Shown piece by piece: positions 8,842 to 20,571 of a stretch of 64,000 nucleotides of DNA (its first letter is position 1; every line of letters begins with the position of its first letter). The translations under genes were made by a program, and so were the position numbers. The notes beneath the pieces are model-generated. The model was given only the letters and a program-made list of their open reading frames with translations, searched no databases and was not told the DNA's origin. The stretch comes from Streptomyces sp. ITFR-16 (GTDB taxonomy: Bacteria; Actinomycetota; Actinomycetes; Streptomycetales; Streptomycetaceae), in assembly GCF_031844705.1 (NCBI RefSeq), contig NZ_CP134609.1, positions 2,356,001 through 2,420,000 on the forward strand, written 5' to 3'.

Positions 8842-10340
8842 AACGACGGAGCCTCCTCGAGCAGTGGGTGCCCCCACTTTTCCACGAACGCGGCCTCGAC
8901 GGCGGCTCCGACCTTGTACAGCCGGTCGTCCTTCATGGCGGGGGCGATGATCTGCAGCCCGACCGGCAGGCCGTCCTCGGGCGCCAGGCCGCAGGGCAGC
9001 GACATGGCGGCGTTGCCGGCCAGGTTGGTCGGAATGGTGCACAGGTCGGCCAGGTACATCGCCATCGGGTCGTCGGCGCGCTCGCCGATCGGGAAGGCGG
9101 TGGTGGGCGTCGTCGGGGAGACGATCACGTCGACCTGCTCGAAGGCCTTCTCGAAGTCCTGGGTGATCAGGGTGCGGACCTTCTGCGCCGAGCCGTAGTA
9201 CGCGTCGTAGTAGCCGGAGCTCAGCGCGTACGTGCCCAGGATGATGCGGCGCTTGACCTCGTCGCCGAAGCCGGCCTCGCGGGTGAGCGCGGTGACCTCC
9301 TCGGCGGACTTGGTGCCGTCGTCGCCGACCCGCAGCCCGTAGCGCATCGCGTCGAACCGGGCGAGGTTCGAGGAGCACTCGGACGGCGCGATCAGGTAGT
9401 ACGCCGACAGGCCGAGGTCGAAGGACGGGCAGTCCAGCTCGACGACCGCGGCGCCCAGCGACTTCAGCAGCTCGACGGACTCGTCGAAGCGCTGGAGCAC
9501 ACCGGCCTGGTAGCCCTCGCCGCGGAACTGCTTGACGACGCCGACGCGCATGCCCTGCACGGAGCCGTTGCGCGCGGCCTCGACGACCGGCGGGACCGGG
9601 GCGTCGATGGACGTCGAGTCCAGCGGGTCGTGCCCGGCGATGGCCTCGTGCAGCAGCGCCGCGTCCAGGACCGTACGGGCGCAGGGCCCGCCCTGGTCGA
9701 GGGAGGACGAGAAGGCCACCATGCCGTAGCGCGAGACGCCGCCGTAGGTGGGCTTGACGCCGACGGTGCCGGTGACGGCGGCGGGCTGGCGGATGGAGCC
9801 GCCGGTGTCCGTGCCGATGGCGAGCGGGGCCTCGAACGACGCGAGGGCGGCCGAGGAGCCGCCGCCGGAGCCGCCCGGGATGCGGGTGAGGTCCCAGGGG
9901 TTGCCGGTCGGGCCGTAGGCGCTGTTCTCGGTGGAGGACCCCATGGCGAACTCGTCCATGTTGGTCTTGCCGAGGATGACGACGTCGGCGGCGCGCAGCT
10001 TCTGCGTGAGCGTGGCGTCGTAGGGCGGGACCCAGCCCTCGAGGATCTTGGAACCGACGGTGGTCGGCATGTCCTTGGTGGTGAAGATGTCCTTCAGCGC
10101 GAGCGGGACGCCGGCCAGCGGGCCGAGCTTCTCGCCGGCGGCCCTCTTGGCGTCGACGGCGCGGGCCTGCGCGAGCGCGCCCTCGCGGTCGATGTGCAGG
10201 AAGGCGTGGACCTTCTCGTCGACGGCGTCGATCCGGGCCAGGTGGGCCTCGGTGACCTCGACGGCCGTGAGCTCGCCGGACGCGATCCTCGCGGCGACCT
10301 CGGCGGCGGTGAGCTTGATGATGGTGCTGATGTCCGTCAT
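8838..10340 (-). CDS. gatA: Asp-tRNA(Asn)/Glu-tRNA(Gln) amidotransferase subunit A
   Basis: The 500-residue amidase-signature subunit releases ammonia from glutamine for GatB. The Ser-cisSer-Lys triad is visible: Lys in [10 protein letters not shown] (about residue 83), the Gly/Ser-rich [11 protein letters not shown] (about 155-165) and the nucleophile region [11 protein letters not shown] (about 178-188). The ATG at 10340 lies 5 nt after the gatC stop. The stop overlaps the next small gene by 4 nt. Length and motifs are normal. Confidence 0.97.
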   Translation of the reverse strand: MTDISTIIKLTAAEVAARIASGELTAVEVTEAHLARIDAVDEKVHAFLHIDREGALAQARAVDAKRAAGEKLGPLAGVPLALKDIFTTKDMPTTVGSKILEGWVPPYDATLTQKLRAADVVILGKTNMDEFAMGSSTENSAYGPTGNPWDLTRIPGGSGGGSSAALASFEAPLAIGTDTGGSIRQPAAVTGTVGVKPTYGGVSRYGMVAFSSSLDQGGPCARTVLDAALLHEAIAGHDPLDSTSIDAPVPPVVEAARNGSVQGMRVGVVKQFRGEGYQAGVLQRFDESVELLKSLGAAVVELDCPSFDLGLSAYYLIAPSECSSNLARFDAMRYGLRVGDDGTKSAEEVTALTREAGFGDEVKRRIILGTYALSSGYYDAYYGSAQKVRTLITQDFEKAFEQVDVIVSPTTPTTAFPIGERADDPMAMYLADLCTIPTNLAGNAAMSLPCGLAPEDGLPVGLQIIAPAMKDDRLYKVGAAVEAAFVEKWGHPLLEEAPSL

Positions 10341-10345
10341 GGCTG

Positions 10346-10642
10346 TTAGTCCTCCCCCAGGATCTGCGGCACCTTGAAACGCTGCTGCTCCTGGGCAGGG
10401 GCGCCGGAGAGCGCCTGCGCGGGGGTGAGCGACGGACGGACCTCGTCCGCCCGCATGACGTTGGTCAGCGGCAGCGGGTGGGAGGTCGGCGGTACGTCTT
10501 GGTCGGCGACCTCGGAGACGCGGGCGACCGCGCCGATGATGTCGTCGAGCTGACCGGCGAAGTGATCGAGCTCTTCGCCCTTCAGCTCCAGACGCGCCAG
10601 CCGGGCGAGGTGGGCGACCTCCTCGCGCGTGATGCCAGGCAT
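10346..10642 (-). CDS. gatC: Asp-tRNA(Asn)/Glu-tRNA(Gln) amidotransferase subunit C
   Basis: The 98-residue GatC stabilises the GatA-GatB interface. It shows the typical start [20 protein letters not shown] and the late motif [27 protein letters not shown] lies 7 nt before the ATG at 10642. It is first in the gatCAB operon. A longer in-frame extension upstream is rejected because it would run through the repeat element at 10678-10854. Confidence 0.95.
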   Translation of the reverse strand: MPGITREEVAHLARLARLELKGEELDHFAGQLDDIIGAVARVSEVADQDVPPTSHPLPLTNVMRADEVRPSLTPAQALSGAPAQEQQRFKVPQILGED

Positions 10643-10677
10643 GCAGCGATCCTCAGGGGTTGGTGTGTGGTTTTGGC

Positions 10678-10854
10678 TGGGGCCGGCGGCACATGTCCAC
10701 CGTCCGTCCGAAGGACGGGCCGCGCGGCGTCCGGTGCGTGCGATCGCAAGGCGCCGGAGCGCCCTCGTGACGGAGCCACGTGGGCGTTTCGGCGACGCGG
10801 CGAGCGTGCGTGCCAGGCGTCGCGCGGCAGGTGGAAATGTGCCGTCGGCCCCCA
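10678..10854. repeat. MITE/REP-like inverted-repeat element A upstream of gatC
   Basis: The terminal arms TGGGGCCGGCGGCACATG..CCACC (10678-10701) and their near-complement at 10830-10854 match at about 22 of 24 positions. The ~125-bp interior contains GTCCG-rich dyads and the module GGCGTCCGGTGCGTG (10726-10740), which recurs as GGCGTCTGGTGCGTG in the element at 44855-44957. A second shared module is GTGCGTGCCAGGCGTCGCG (10806-10824). No protein is encoded. It lies 36 nt upstream of gatC, so the gatC promoter must lie in it or between it and the gene; the whole 10643-10958 gap holds nothing else I can identify. Confidence 0.6.
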
Positions 10855-10958
10855 ATCCTATGGGGTCGCCCCCACCGGCCGAGGCCACCGTCCGGAAACC
10901 GGTCGCCCGCACCGGCCGCGGCTGCCGCCGGGCGTCCCGGGCCCGGTCCCGTCGCGGC

Positions 10959-13130
10959 CTACGTCGCCGCGGGCCGTGAGTCGGCCGTCCGCCCGGACGG
11001 GCGCTGCTCCAGCTCCGGCGTCACCGCCGCGGTGACGCCCGCTGCTGCGGCTGCCGCGGCGGCCGCAGCGGCCAGCTCCGCGGGCCGCCGCCAGCCGTGC
11101 TCGCCCCGCGCCCGCAGCCACGCCGTCGTCTCCTGCGCCGGCATCGCGGCCGCCACCAGCCAGCCCTGCACCGCGTCGCACCGCAGGTCCCGCAGCCGCT
11201 CCCAGGTCTCGTCGTCCTCGACGCCCTCCGCGACGACCAGCAGCCCGAGCGAGTGCGCCAGGTCGATCGTGCAGCGGACGATCTCGGCGTCCTCGTGGTC
11301 GATGGCGAGCCGGGCCACGAAGGAGCGGTCGATCTTGAGCTCGCTGACCGGCAGCCGGCGCAGATGGACCAGCGAGGAGTACCCCGTGCCGAAGTCGTCC
11401 AGGGACATCTTCACGCCGTGCCCCGTCAGCCCGGCCAGGGTGTCGGCGGCCCGCTGCGGGTCCTCCAGCAGCACGTGCTCCGTTATCTCCAGCTGGAGCG
11501 CGCCGGCCGGGACGCCGTGCCGGGCCAGCCGGGCCGCGACGCCCCCGGCGAATCCGGGGGTGTGCACGTCGCGCGGGGAGACGTTGACCGCGACCGGGAC
11601 GAAGAGGCCCTGCGCCCGCCAGCGGGCGACCTGCGCGAGCGCCGTCTCCAGGACGTACTCCGTGAGGTGCGGCATCAGCCCCGAGGACTCGGCGATGGCG
11701 ATGAACTCGTCCGGGGGGACGCGTCCGCGCTCCGGGTGCACCCAGCGCACCAGCGCCTCCAGCCCGGCCACCTGCCCGTCGAAGCGGACCTTCGGCTGGT
11801 AGTGGAGCTCCACCTCGCCGGCGTCCAGTGCCCGGCGCAGGTCGCCGAGGAGGCCGAGCCGGTCCGGGGTGTTGCTGTCGCGCTTGGACTCGTACACCTC
11901 CACGCCCGTGCGGTCGCGCTTGGCCTGGTACATCGCCACGTCCGCGCGCCGCAGCAGCCCCTCCGCGTCCAGCGCGTGGTCGGGGTAGACGGCGACGCCC
12001 GCGCTGGCCTCCAGGACCAGCGTGAGCCCGTCCAGGTCGAGGGCGGAGGAGAGTGCGGCGACCAGGTGGCGGGCGACCCGCTGGGCGCTGGTGGTGGAGT
12101 CGGCGGTCGGCAGCAGGACGGCGAACTCGTCGCCGCCGAGCCGGGCCGCCTCCGCGCCGCGCGGCAGGGCGAGCCGCAGCCGGTCCGCTATCTGCAGCAG
12201 CAGCCGGTCCCCGGCCAGATGGCCGAGGGTGTCGTTGACCGCCCGGAAGCGGTCGAGGTCGATCAGGACGAGGCCGACCCGGCTGCCGGTGGACTCGGCC
12301 TCCTCCAGCGCCGTCCAGGTGCGCTCCAGCAGCCACTGCCGGTTCGGCAGCCCGGTCAGCGGGTCGCGCAGCTGCTCCTCGGCCCGGGCGCGGGCGATCC
12401 AGAGCGTGGAGTCCAGGGCGATGAGCGGGACCGCGAAGAGCGGCAGCAGGACGGGCATGGCCATCGCGACGACGCAAATCAGCGGGGCGATGCCGAGCAG
12501 GGCGACCGCGACCAGTCCCTGGCGCAGCAGGGCCGTCCGGGCGACCGTCGGCAGTCCGCCGCTCTGCTGGGCCCGGGCGTACCACAGCAGGACCCGGGTG
12601 ACGAGCAGATACGTGGAGGCGGCCAGCAGGACTTCCGGGACGGCGTCGATCCCCCAGTCGAGTGGCTGCCAGGGCGATTCGACGGTCTGCACCTCGCCGA
12701 ACGCGGCCAGCACCAGGGCCGCCGCCCCCACCCCGAGGATGTCCACCGCCCCGTGCAGCAGCCCCTGCCACCAGCGGTGTCTGCGGGCGACGCCGACGAG
12801 GACGACCACGACCAGGCTCACCAGCCCGGCGGGCACCCAGCCGTAGAGCAGCAGCACGGCCAGGGTGAGCGCGGCGCCGGAGCCGGTGCCGCCCCACCAG
12901 CGGTCGCGGCCGAGCGCGACGAGATGGCCGACGACGATCCCGGTGAGGACGGCGAGCGACCAGCCGGCCCTGCCGCCGGGGAAGAGGGCGTGTCCGCCGC
13001 TCAGCGCCCGGTAGAAGCCGGCCGCGAGCTGGAGGGTGGCGAGCGCCACCACGACGGCACCCACTTTGGGCGTGAGGCCGACGAAACCTTGCAGCCGCGA
13101 CACCGGTGCGGCGTTTTCGGTCGGTTTCAT
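10959..13130 (-). CDS. rmdB: Membrane GGDEF-EAL protein, c-di-GMP phosphodiesterase (RmdB-like)
   Basis: The 723-residue protein has about seven or eight N-terminal membrane helices (residues ~18-265), a GGDEF domain with an intact [10 protein letters not shown] near residue 331, and an EAL domain starting GLEALVRW near 455 with [18 protein letters not shown] and QGWL. Both active-site motifs look intact, so synthesis or hydrolysis of cyclic di-GMP cannot be separated by motif alone. Its place beside ligA matches S. coelicolor RmdB (SCO5495), recalled as a phosphodiesterase affecting aerial development. The chosen ATG has GAGAGGGACGGA in front; an upstream in-frame start at 13229 lacks such a site. 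The C-terminus ends in a poly-Ala, low-complexity tail. Confidence 0.88.
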   Translation of the reverse strand: MKPTENAAPVSRLQGFVGLTPKVGAVVVALATLQLAAGFYRALSGGHALFPGGRAGWSLAVLTGIVVGHLVALGRDRWWGGTGSGAALTLAVLLLYGWVPAGLVSLVVVVLVGVARRHRWWQGLLHGAVDILGVGAAALVLAAFGEVQTVESPWQPLDWGIDAVPEVLLAASTYLLVTRVLLWYARAQQSGGLPTVARTALLRQGLVAVALLGIAPLICVVAMAMPVLLPLFAVPLIALDSTLWIARARAEEQLRDPLTGLPNRQWLLERTWTALEEAESTGSRVGLVLIDLDRFRAVNDTLGHLAGDRLLLQIADRLRLALPRGAEAARLGGDEFAVLLPTADSTTSAQRVARHLVAALSSALDLDGLTLVLEASAGVAVYPDHALDAEGLLRRADVAMYQAKRDRTGVEVYESKRDSNTPDRLGLLGDLRRALDAGEVELHYQPKVRFDGQVAGLEALVRWVHPERGRVPPDEFIAIAESSGLMPHLTEYVLETALAQVARWRAQGLFVPVAVNVSPRDVHTPGFAGGVAARLARHGVPAGALQLEITEHVLLEDPQRAADTLAGLTGHGVKMSLDDFGTGYSSLVHLRRLPVSELKIDRSFVARLAIDHEDAEIVRCTIDLAHSLGLLVVAEGVEDDETWERLRDLRCDAVQGWLVAAAMPAQETTAWLRARGEHGWRRPAELAAAAAAAAAAAGVTAAVTPELEQRPSGRTADSRPAAT

Positions 13131-13357
13131 TCCGTCCCTCTCACAGCCGGCGGTGCCGATGTCACCCGATGGTTCCGTTCCGTGCCACCGCGCACGCTCC
13201 CACCCGGCGGCCGGGTTCCGCGGGCGCATCTCCCAACAGTAGGCCGCAGAAGGCTTCTACGGGCAGCGGTCGACAGCTCTTGCCCGAATGCGAACCGACT
13301 GTCCGTCAGCATCTGCTATGCGCCGACCGGGTGAATCCGGCGGTGGGCCGGCCGCTC

Positions 13358-15610
<2,253 letters not shown>

Positions 15611-15625
15611 TTACCCAGTGCCCCG

Positions 15626-16651
15626 TTACTCAGGGTTGTCTGCGAGCGATCTCGCGGCCCGGGCGCAATGGGCGAGCGCGGCCCGTGCGTACGCGGGCGA
15701 CGCACCCGCGAGACCGCACGAGGGAGTGATCGCCACGGACTCGGTCAGAGTCCCCGGATTCAGCCCCAGCCTGCGCCACAGCGTCCTGACACCCATGACG
15801 CTACCGCCCGGGTCGGACAATTGGCCCGAGGCCGGGTCCGTGCCCGGCACGACCCCGAGGAACAGCTGCGTGCCGCCCTCGACGGCTTCCCCGATCGTCT
15901 CCTCCTCACGCTCGGTGAGCAGGGAGAAGTCGAACGAGATACCGCCCGCCCCGGCCCGGCGCAGCAGCGCGAACGGCACGTCGGGGGCGCAGGTGTGCAC
16001 CGCGGTGGCCCCGTCGCCGGCCGCGCGCAGCACCTCGCGCAGGGTGTCCTCCACGATCTGGCGGTCCACGGCCCGGTAGGTGCGGTAGCCGCTGGCGGTC
16101 CTGATCCGGCCGAGCAGGACCCCGGTGAGGGAGGGTTCGTCGAGCTGGAGGATCACCCGGGCGCCGGGCGTCCGGCGGCGCACCTCGGCGAGATGGCCGC
16201 GCAGCCCCTCCGCGAGCGACTCCGCCAGATCGCGGCAGGCGCCGGGGTCGCCGAGCACGGCCTCGCCGCCGCGGCGTTCCAGGGCGGCGGCCAGCGTCCA
16301 CGGCCCGACCGCCTGCACCTTGAGCGGGCCCTCGTAGCCCTGGGTGAACTCCTCCAGGGCGTCGAGGTCCTCGCCCAGCCACGACCGGGCCCGGCGGGTG
16401 TCGCGTCCGGGCCGGTCGCTGATCCGCCAGCCGCTCGGCTCGACGTGTCCGTACATCTCGACGAGCAGACCGATGGTCCGCCCGATCATGTCCGCGCCCG
16501 GCCCGCGCGCGGGCAGTTCCGCCAGATACGGCACGCCCTGCCCGTCCCCGAAGGAGCCGGTGACGGTTTTGGCCGCCTCCCGTGCGTCTCCTCCGGGCAT
16601 CGAACCGATTCCGGTGGCCGGGCACCCGCTGAACTTGCTCTTCTCGCTCAC
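15626..16651 (-). CDS. MetE-like (cobalamin-independent methionine synthase C-terminal fold) protein
   Basis: The 341-residue single-domain TIM-barrel protein belongs to the UROD/MetE C-terminal superfamily. It starts with ATGIGSMPGGDAREA; zinc-type residues appear as HTCAPD (His and Cys, about residue 219) and TPSCGLAG (Cys, about 309), with the barrel motif ILQLDEPSLTG. It lacks the MetE N-terminal folate domain, so methyl transfer from an unidentified donor, or a corrinoid protein, is possible. It lies 34 nt after the SDR gene and 30 nt before ligA on the same strand. The exact substrate is unknown. Confidence 0.8.
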   Translation of the reverse strand: MSEKSKFSGCPATGIGSMPGGDAREAAKTVTGSFGDGQGVPYLAELPARGPGADMIGRTIGLLVEMYGHVEPSGWRISDRPGRDTRRARSWLGEDLDALEEFTQGYEGPLKVQAVGPWTLAAALERRGGEAVLGDPGACRDLAESLAEGLRGHLAEVRRRTPGARVILQLDEPSLTGVLLGRIRTASGYRTYRAVDRQIVEDTLREVLRAAGDGATAVHTCAPDVPFALLRRAGAGGISFDFSLLTEREEETIGEAVEGGTQLFLGVVPGTDPASGQLSDPGGSVMGVRTLWRRLGLNPGTLTESVAITPSCGLAGASPAYARAALAHCARAARSLADNPE

Positions 16652-16685
16652 GCGGGAAGCCTACGGCGGTCCGCCGCCCGTACGG

Positions 16686-17375
16686 TCAGCGGCCGGGGCG
16701 CACCGTGAGGTCGTTGACCTCGGCGTCACGCGGCAGGTCCAGCGCCATGACGATCGTGGTGGCGACGGACTCGGGGTCGATCCAGCGCGCGGGGTCGTAC
16801 TCCTTGCCCTCCTGCTGGTGGACCTTGGCCTGCATGGCGCTGGCGGTGCGGCCGGGGTAGACGGAGGTCACCCGGACGCCGTTGCCGTGCTCCTCGTGGC
16901 GCAGCGAGTCGGCCAGCGCCTTGAGACCGTGCTTGCTGGCCGCGTAGGCGCTCCACTCGGCGTGCGCGGCGAGCCCGGCGCCGGAGTTGACGAAGAGGAC
17001 GTGGCCCTGGGCGACGCGCAGCTGGGGCAGGACGAGGCGGGTCAGCTCGGCGGGGGCGACGAGGTTGGCGTTGAGCTGGAAGTGCCAGGCCTTGGGGGTG
17101 AGCTCGCCGACCCGGCCGAGTTCGACGACGCCCGCGATGTGCAGCAGCGAGTCCAGCCGTTCCGGCATCGGCTGCTGGGCGAAGGCCCAGGAGAGCCGGT
17201 CCGGGTTGGAGAGGTCGCCGACAATCGTGCGGGAGCCGGGGTGGAGCGCGGCAAGTTCCTTGGCGCGGCCCGCGTCACGGGCCAGGAGGACGAGATCGTC
17301 GCCCCGCTCCGTGAGACGGCGGGCGACGGCTGCGCCGATGCCGGAACCGGCACCGGTGATCAGATGTGTGGGCAT
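16686..17375 (-). CDS. Short-chain dehydrogenase/reductase
   Basis: The 229-residue classical SDR has the nucleotide-binding TGAGSGIG (about residues 6-13), DLSN after the second strand, and the catalytic YAASKHG (Tyr and Lys about 145-149), with an Ser-containing strand FVNSGAGL before it. NAD(P)-dependent oxidoreduction of an unidentified alcohol or ketone is expected. The ATG at 17375 is preferred because the protein then begins directly with the Rossmann strand (MPTHLITGAG). It stops 34 nt before the MetE-like gene and begins 38 nt after the LOG-like gene. Confidence 0.88.
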   Translation of the reverse strand: MPTHLITGAGSGIGAAVARRLTERGDDLVLLARDAGRAKELAALHPGSRTIVGDLSNPDRLSWAFAQQPMPERLDSLLHIAGVVELGRVGELTPKAWHFQLNANLVAPAELTRLVLPQLRVAQGHVLFVNSGAGLAAHAEWSAYAASKHGLKALADSLRHEEHGNGVRVTSVYPGRTASAMQAKVHQQEGKEYDPARWIDPESVATTIVMALDLPRDAEVNDLTVRPGR

Positions 17376-17413
17376 GCCCCCATCGTCGCACCCGCCGCCG
17401 CCACGCCGGCGCG

Positions 17414-17953
17414 TCACTGCAGGCCGGCCCACTCCTCCAGGTACGCCAGGGCGCCCACGCCGTCCTTGGCGAAGAACACCAGCTCGGTCAGCGGGAGGGG
17501 CAGGAAGCCCTCGTCCTCCATGCGCTGGAACTGCTGGCGCAGCCCGTCGTAGAAGCCCGCCGTGTTGAGCAGGACGACCGGCTTGGTGTGCTTGCCGTGC
17601 TTCTTGAGCTCCAGGATCTCGGTGGCCTCGTCGAGGGTCCCGGTGCCGCCCACCATGATCACGACGGCGTCGGCCTTCTCCAGGAGGAGCGCCTTGCGCT
17701 CGGCGAGGTCGCGGGCGATCACCATCTCGTCGGCATTGGTACGCGCCTTGGCGGCCAGGAAGTCGACCGAGACCCCGACCAGCTTCCCGCCCGACTCCTG
17801 GACGCCGTCGGCGACGACCTTCATCAGCCCGCTCTCCGAGCCGCCCCAGACCAGGGTGTGGCCGCCCCGGCCGAGCAGCTCGGCGAATTCACGGGCGGGG
17901 ACGGTGTAGCGGTCGTCGAGGTCGGCGGCGGAGAGGAAAACGCAGATCTTCAT
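17414..17953 (-). CDS. LOG family (TIGR00730) nucleoside 5'-monophosphate phosphoribohydrolase-like protein
   Basis: The 179-residue Rossmann-like protein belongs to the lysine-decarboxylase-like/LOG family, several members of which hydrolyse cytokinin riboside or other nucleotide monophosphates. The nucleotide-binding motif appears as MVGGTGTLDEATE (about residues 103-115) instead of the canonical PGGxGTxxE, so the leading Pro is missing. The early motif VWGGSESGLM replaces the usual GGG-x-GLM. These changes leave the activity open. The ATG at 17953 is chosen; an in-frame GTG at 17962 is possible. It is divergent from the DUF427 gene, with 88 bp between. Confidence 0.82.
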   Translation of the reverse strand: MKICVFLSAADLDDRYTVPAREFAELLGRGGHTLVWGGSESGLMKVVADGVQESGGKLVGVSVDFLAAKARTNADEMVIARDLAERKALLLEKADAVVIMVGGTGTLDEATEILELKKHGKHTKPVVLLNTAGFYDGLRQQFQRMEDEGFLPLPLTELVFFAKDGVGALAYLEEWAGLQ

Positions 17954-18041
17954 GACTGCCACGGTAGAGCCCGCCGGCGGCGGAGCCTCGGCCGGGGAAG
18001 GGAGCGGGAAGAAACGCGCGTCCCGGACGGCTGTGATTTAC

Positions 18042-18377
18042 ATGACTTCCACCCGAGGACACCGCATCACCGTGGAACCCGGCACCGAGCACGTGCGCGT
18101 GGTCCGCGACGGCCTGCTGCTGGCCGAGAGCCGCCGCCCGCTCGTCCTGCGCGAGACGGGCTGTCCGGTCCGCTACTACCTGCCGCCCGAGGACGTCCGT
18201 ACCGAGCTGCTGACGGCGTCCGGCACCCGGACCCACTGCCCGTTCAAGGGGGATGCCTCCTACTGGTCGCTGCCCGGGGCGGACGATCTCGTCTGGGCGT
18301 ACCCCGAGCCGAAGGACGAAGTGGCCGCGATCAAGGACCACTTCTGTTTCTACGCCACCGAGACGGTCGCGGGCTGA
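18042..18377 (+). CDS. DUF427 domain protein
   Basis: The 111-residue protein shows the DUF427 pattern: RVVRDGLLLAESRRPLVL, YYLPPEDV, then HCPFKGDASYWSL and FYATETVAG at the end. The fold is a small beta barrel of unknown biochemical role. The ATG at 18042 is preferred over upstream frames because the domain begins at once; the ribosome-binding site is weak. It lies 103 nt before the next + strand gene. No function is proposed. Confidence 0.82.
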   Translation: MTSTRGHRITVEPGTEHVRVVRDGLLLAESRRPLVLRETGCPVRYYLPPEDVRTELLTASGTRTHCPFKGDASYWSLPGADDLVWAYPEPKDEVAAIKDHFCFYATETVAG

Positions 18378-18480
18378 CGCCCGACCGGCGGTCAACCTCT
18401 GTGGCCGGGGGCGGAGAGAAAGTCCGGAAACATTTCGCTCCGGGCGATGAGTTTCCGGGGGCCCGGCAGTCCACCCTCGC

Positions 18481-19281
18481 ATGGACAAGACTCTCTCCCG
18501 CGACGGCACCCCGATCGCGTACCGGCGCCGCGGCGAAGGGCCGCCGGTGATCCTGGTGAGCGGCGCGCTGGGCACGGCGGCGACCGAGGAGCCGCTCGCC
18601 CGGCTGCTCGCGCCGCGCTTCCACATCCTCACGTACGACCGGCGCGGCCGGGGCTCCAGCGGTGACGGGTCGCCGTACGCGGTGGAGCGCGAGATCGAGG
18701 ACCTGGCCGCGCTCGCCGAGGTGACGGGCGGCCGCCCGTCGGTGTTCGGGACCGGGGCCGGCGGTGCGCTGGCCCTGGAGGCGCAGGCGGCGGGGCTGCC
18801 CGTGGACCTGCTCGCGGTCTACCAGCCGCCGTACACCCCGGGGCCGGCCGGTCTGCGCTTCAAGGCCGGCTGCACGGCCCGGCTGCACCGGCTGCTGTCC
18901 GCCGGGGACCGGGACGGGGCGGTGGAGCTGTTCCTGTCCATGACGGGTGTGGCGGGCGATGTCATCGCCAGGATGCGGCGGGCGCCGCTGTGGCGGACCC
19001 TGGTGTCCGTGGCGCACACACTCGCGTACGACGACGCGGTGCTGGGCGACGGCTCGGTGCCGCAGGAGCGGTTCGCCCGGGTCACGGCGCGGACGCTGGT
19101 GGTCTGCGGCGGCTTCAGCGCGGCAACGGCGCGGTCGGCGACGCGGCTGCTGGCGGATGCGCTGCCCCGGGGCCGGCACCGGACCCTGACGGGGCAGACC
19201 CGCGAGCTTGCGCCGCAGGCCGTCGCCCCGGTCCTGGCGGAGTTCTTCGCCCGGGAGGTGTACGCGCACCCGGCGTCGTGA
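18481..19281 (+). CDS. Alpha/beta-hydrolase fold protein lacking catalytic Ser and His
   Basis: The 266-residue protein has a full alpha/beta-hydrolase scaffold: GEGPPVILVSGALG, the strand YDRRGRGSSGD, and a nucleophile elbow. The elbow reads VFGTGAGGALALEA (about residues 87-100), with Gly where the family has Ser in G-x-S-x-G. The C-terminal motif, usually GQTH, is GQTRELAP, so the His is Arg. Both changes are clear in the nucleotide sequence, and the frame is intact over the full family length. Either the protein has lost hydrolase activity or it uses other residues. It lies 103 nt downstream of the DUF427 gene. Confidence 0.85.
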   Translation: MDKTLSRDGTPIAYRRRGEGPPVILVSGALGTAATEEPLARLLAPRFHILTYDRRGRGSSGDGSPYAVEREIEDLAALAEVTGGRPSVFGTGAGGALALEAQAAGLPVDLLAVYQPPYTPGPAGLRFKAGCTARLHRLLSAGDRDGAVELFLSMTGVAGDVIARMRRAPLWRTLVSVAHTLAYDDAVLGDGSVPQERFARVTARTLVVCGGFSAATARSATRLLADALPRGRHRTLTGQTRELAPQAVAPVLAEFFAREVYAHPAS

Positions 19282-19379
19282 GCGACGTGGGACAGGCGGG
19301 CGGTCCAGGGGGGCCATGCGCACCCCGCGCGGCCACGCCCGTACAGGGGTCGGGCGTATCCGCGCGGGGTACCCGGTGC

Positions 19380-20510
19380 TCAGCTCGCGGCGGCCGTCTC
19401 CCGGCGCACGGTCGTGGCGATCGTCGCCGAGCCGACCACCCGCGTCCCGTCGTACAGCACGACCGCCTGGCCGGGGGCCACGCCGCGTACCGGCTCGGTG
19501 AACGTGACGTGCAGGGTGCCGTCGGTCAGCTCCGCCGTCACCTCGGTCTCGCCGCCGTGCGCGCGCAGCTGCGCGGTGTACGTGCCGGGGCCGGCGGGCG
19601 GGGTGCCGCACCAGCGGGGCTTGATCGCGGTCAGTGCGGTGACGTCGAGGGCCTCGGCCGGGCCGACCGTGACCGTGTTGTTCACCGGGGAGATGTCCAG
19701 GACGTAGCGCGGCTTGCCGTCGGCGGCCGGGTGGCCGATGCGCAGGCCCTTGCGCTGGCCGATGGTGAAGCCGAAGGCGCCCTCGTGGGTGCCGAGCTTC
19801 GTACCGGACTCGTCGAGGATGTCGCCCTCGGCCGGGCCGCCGAGGCGGTCCGCCAGGAAGCCCTGGGTGTCGCCGTCGGCGATGAAGCAGATGTCGTGGC
19901 TGTCAGGCTTCTTGGCGACGGCCAGGCCGCGGCGCTCGGCCTCGGCTCGGATCTCGTCCTTGGTCGTGAGGGTGTCGCCGAGCGGGAACATCGCGTGGGC
20001 GAGCTGGCGCTCGTCCAGGACGCCCAGCACATAGCTCTGGTCCTTGGCCATGTCGGAGGCGCGGTGCAGCTCGCGGCTGCCGTCGGCGCCGAGGACCACC
20101 GTGGCGTAGTGCCCCGTGCACACCGCGTCGAAGCCGAGGGCCAGGGCCTTGTCCAGGAGCGCGGCGAACTTGATCTTCTCGTTGCAGCGCAGGCACGGGT
20201 TGGGCGTGCGCCCCGCCTCGTACTCGGCGACGAAGTCCTCCACGACGTCCTCGCGGAAGCGTTCCGCCAGGTCCCAGACGTAGAAGGGGATCCCGATGAC
20301 GTCCGCGGCGCGGCGGGCGTCGCGGGAGTCCTCGATGGTGCAACAGCCGCGGGCGCCGGTCCGGAAGGACTGCGGGTTCGCGGAGAGGGCGAGGTGCACA
20401 CCGGTCACGTCGTGGCCCGCCTCGGCGGCACGGGCCGCGGCGACGGCGGAGTCGACTCCGCCCGACATGGCGGCGAGCACACGGAGGGGGCGCTGGGAGG
20501 TCTCAGTCAT
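19380..20510 (-). CDS. mnmA: tRNA-specific 2-thiouridylase MnmA
   Basis: The 376-residue enzyme thiolates U34 of Glu, Gln and Lys tRNAs. The PP-loop is [13 protein letters not shown] (about residues 13-25); the catalytic cysteines are in [14 protein letters not shown] (about 101-114) and [11 protein letters not shown] (about 197-207). The C-terminal beta barrel ends with [10 protein letters not shown]. The sulfur donor is expected to be a cysteine desulfurase; one is encoded 0.7 kb away at 21264-22433 on the same strand, but an oppositely oriented amidase gene lies between. Length and motifs are normal. Confidence 0.96.
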   Translation of the reverse strand: MTETSQRPLRVLAAMSGGVDSAVAAARAAEAGHDVTGVHLALSANPQSFRTGARGCCTIEDSRDARRAADVIGIPFYVWDLAERFREDVVEDFVAEYEAGRTPNPCLRCNEKIKFAALLDKALALGFDAVCTGHYATVVLGADGSRELHRASDMAKDQSYVLGVLDERQLAHAMFPLGDTLTTKDEIRAEAERRGLAVAKKPDSHDICFIADGDTQGFLADRLGGPAEGDILDESGTKLGTHEGAFGFTIGQRKGLRIGHPAADGKPRYVLDISPVNNTVTVGPAEALDVTALTAIKPRWCGTPPAGPGTYTAQLRAHGGETEVTAELTDGTLHVTFTEPVRGVAPGQAVVLYDGTRVVGSATIATTVRRETAAAS

Positions 20511-20571
20511 AGCTCCACCAGGGTACGGGGCGGCGGGAACCGAAAGCTCGCGGATAAGCGTTGTCGCTCAC

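Noticed and set aside
10643..10912. N-terminal extension of gatC
   Set aside because: GatC is complete at 98 residues; the extension would translate the repeat element at 10678-10854.
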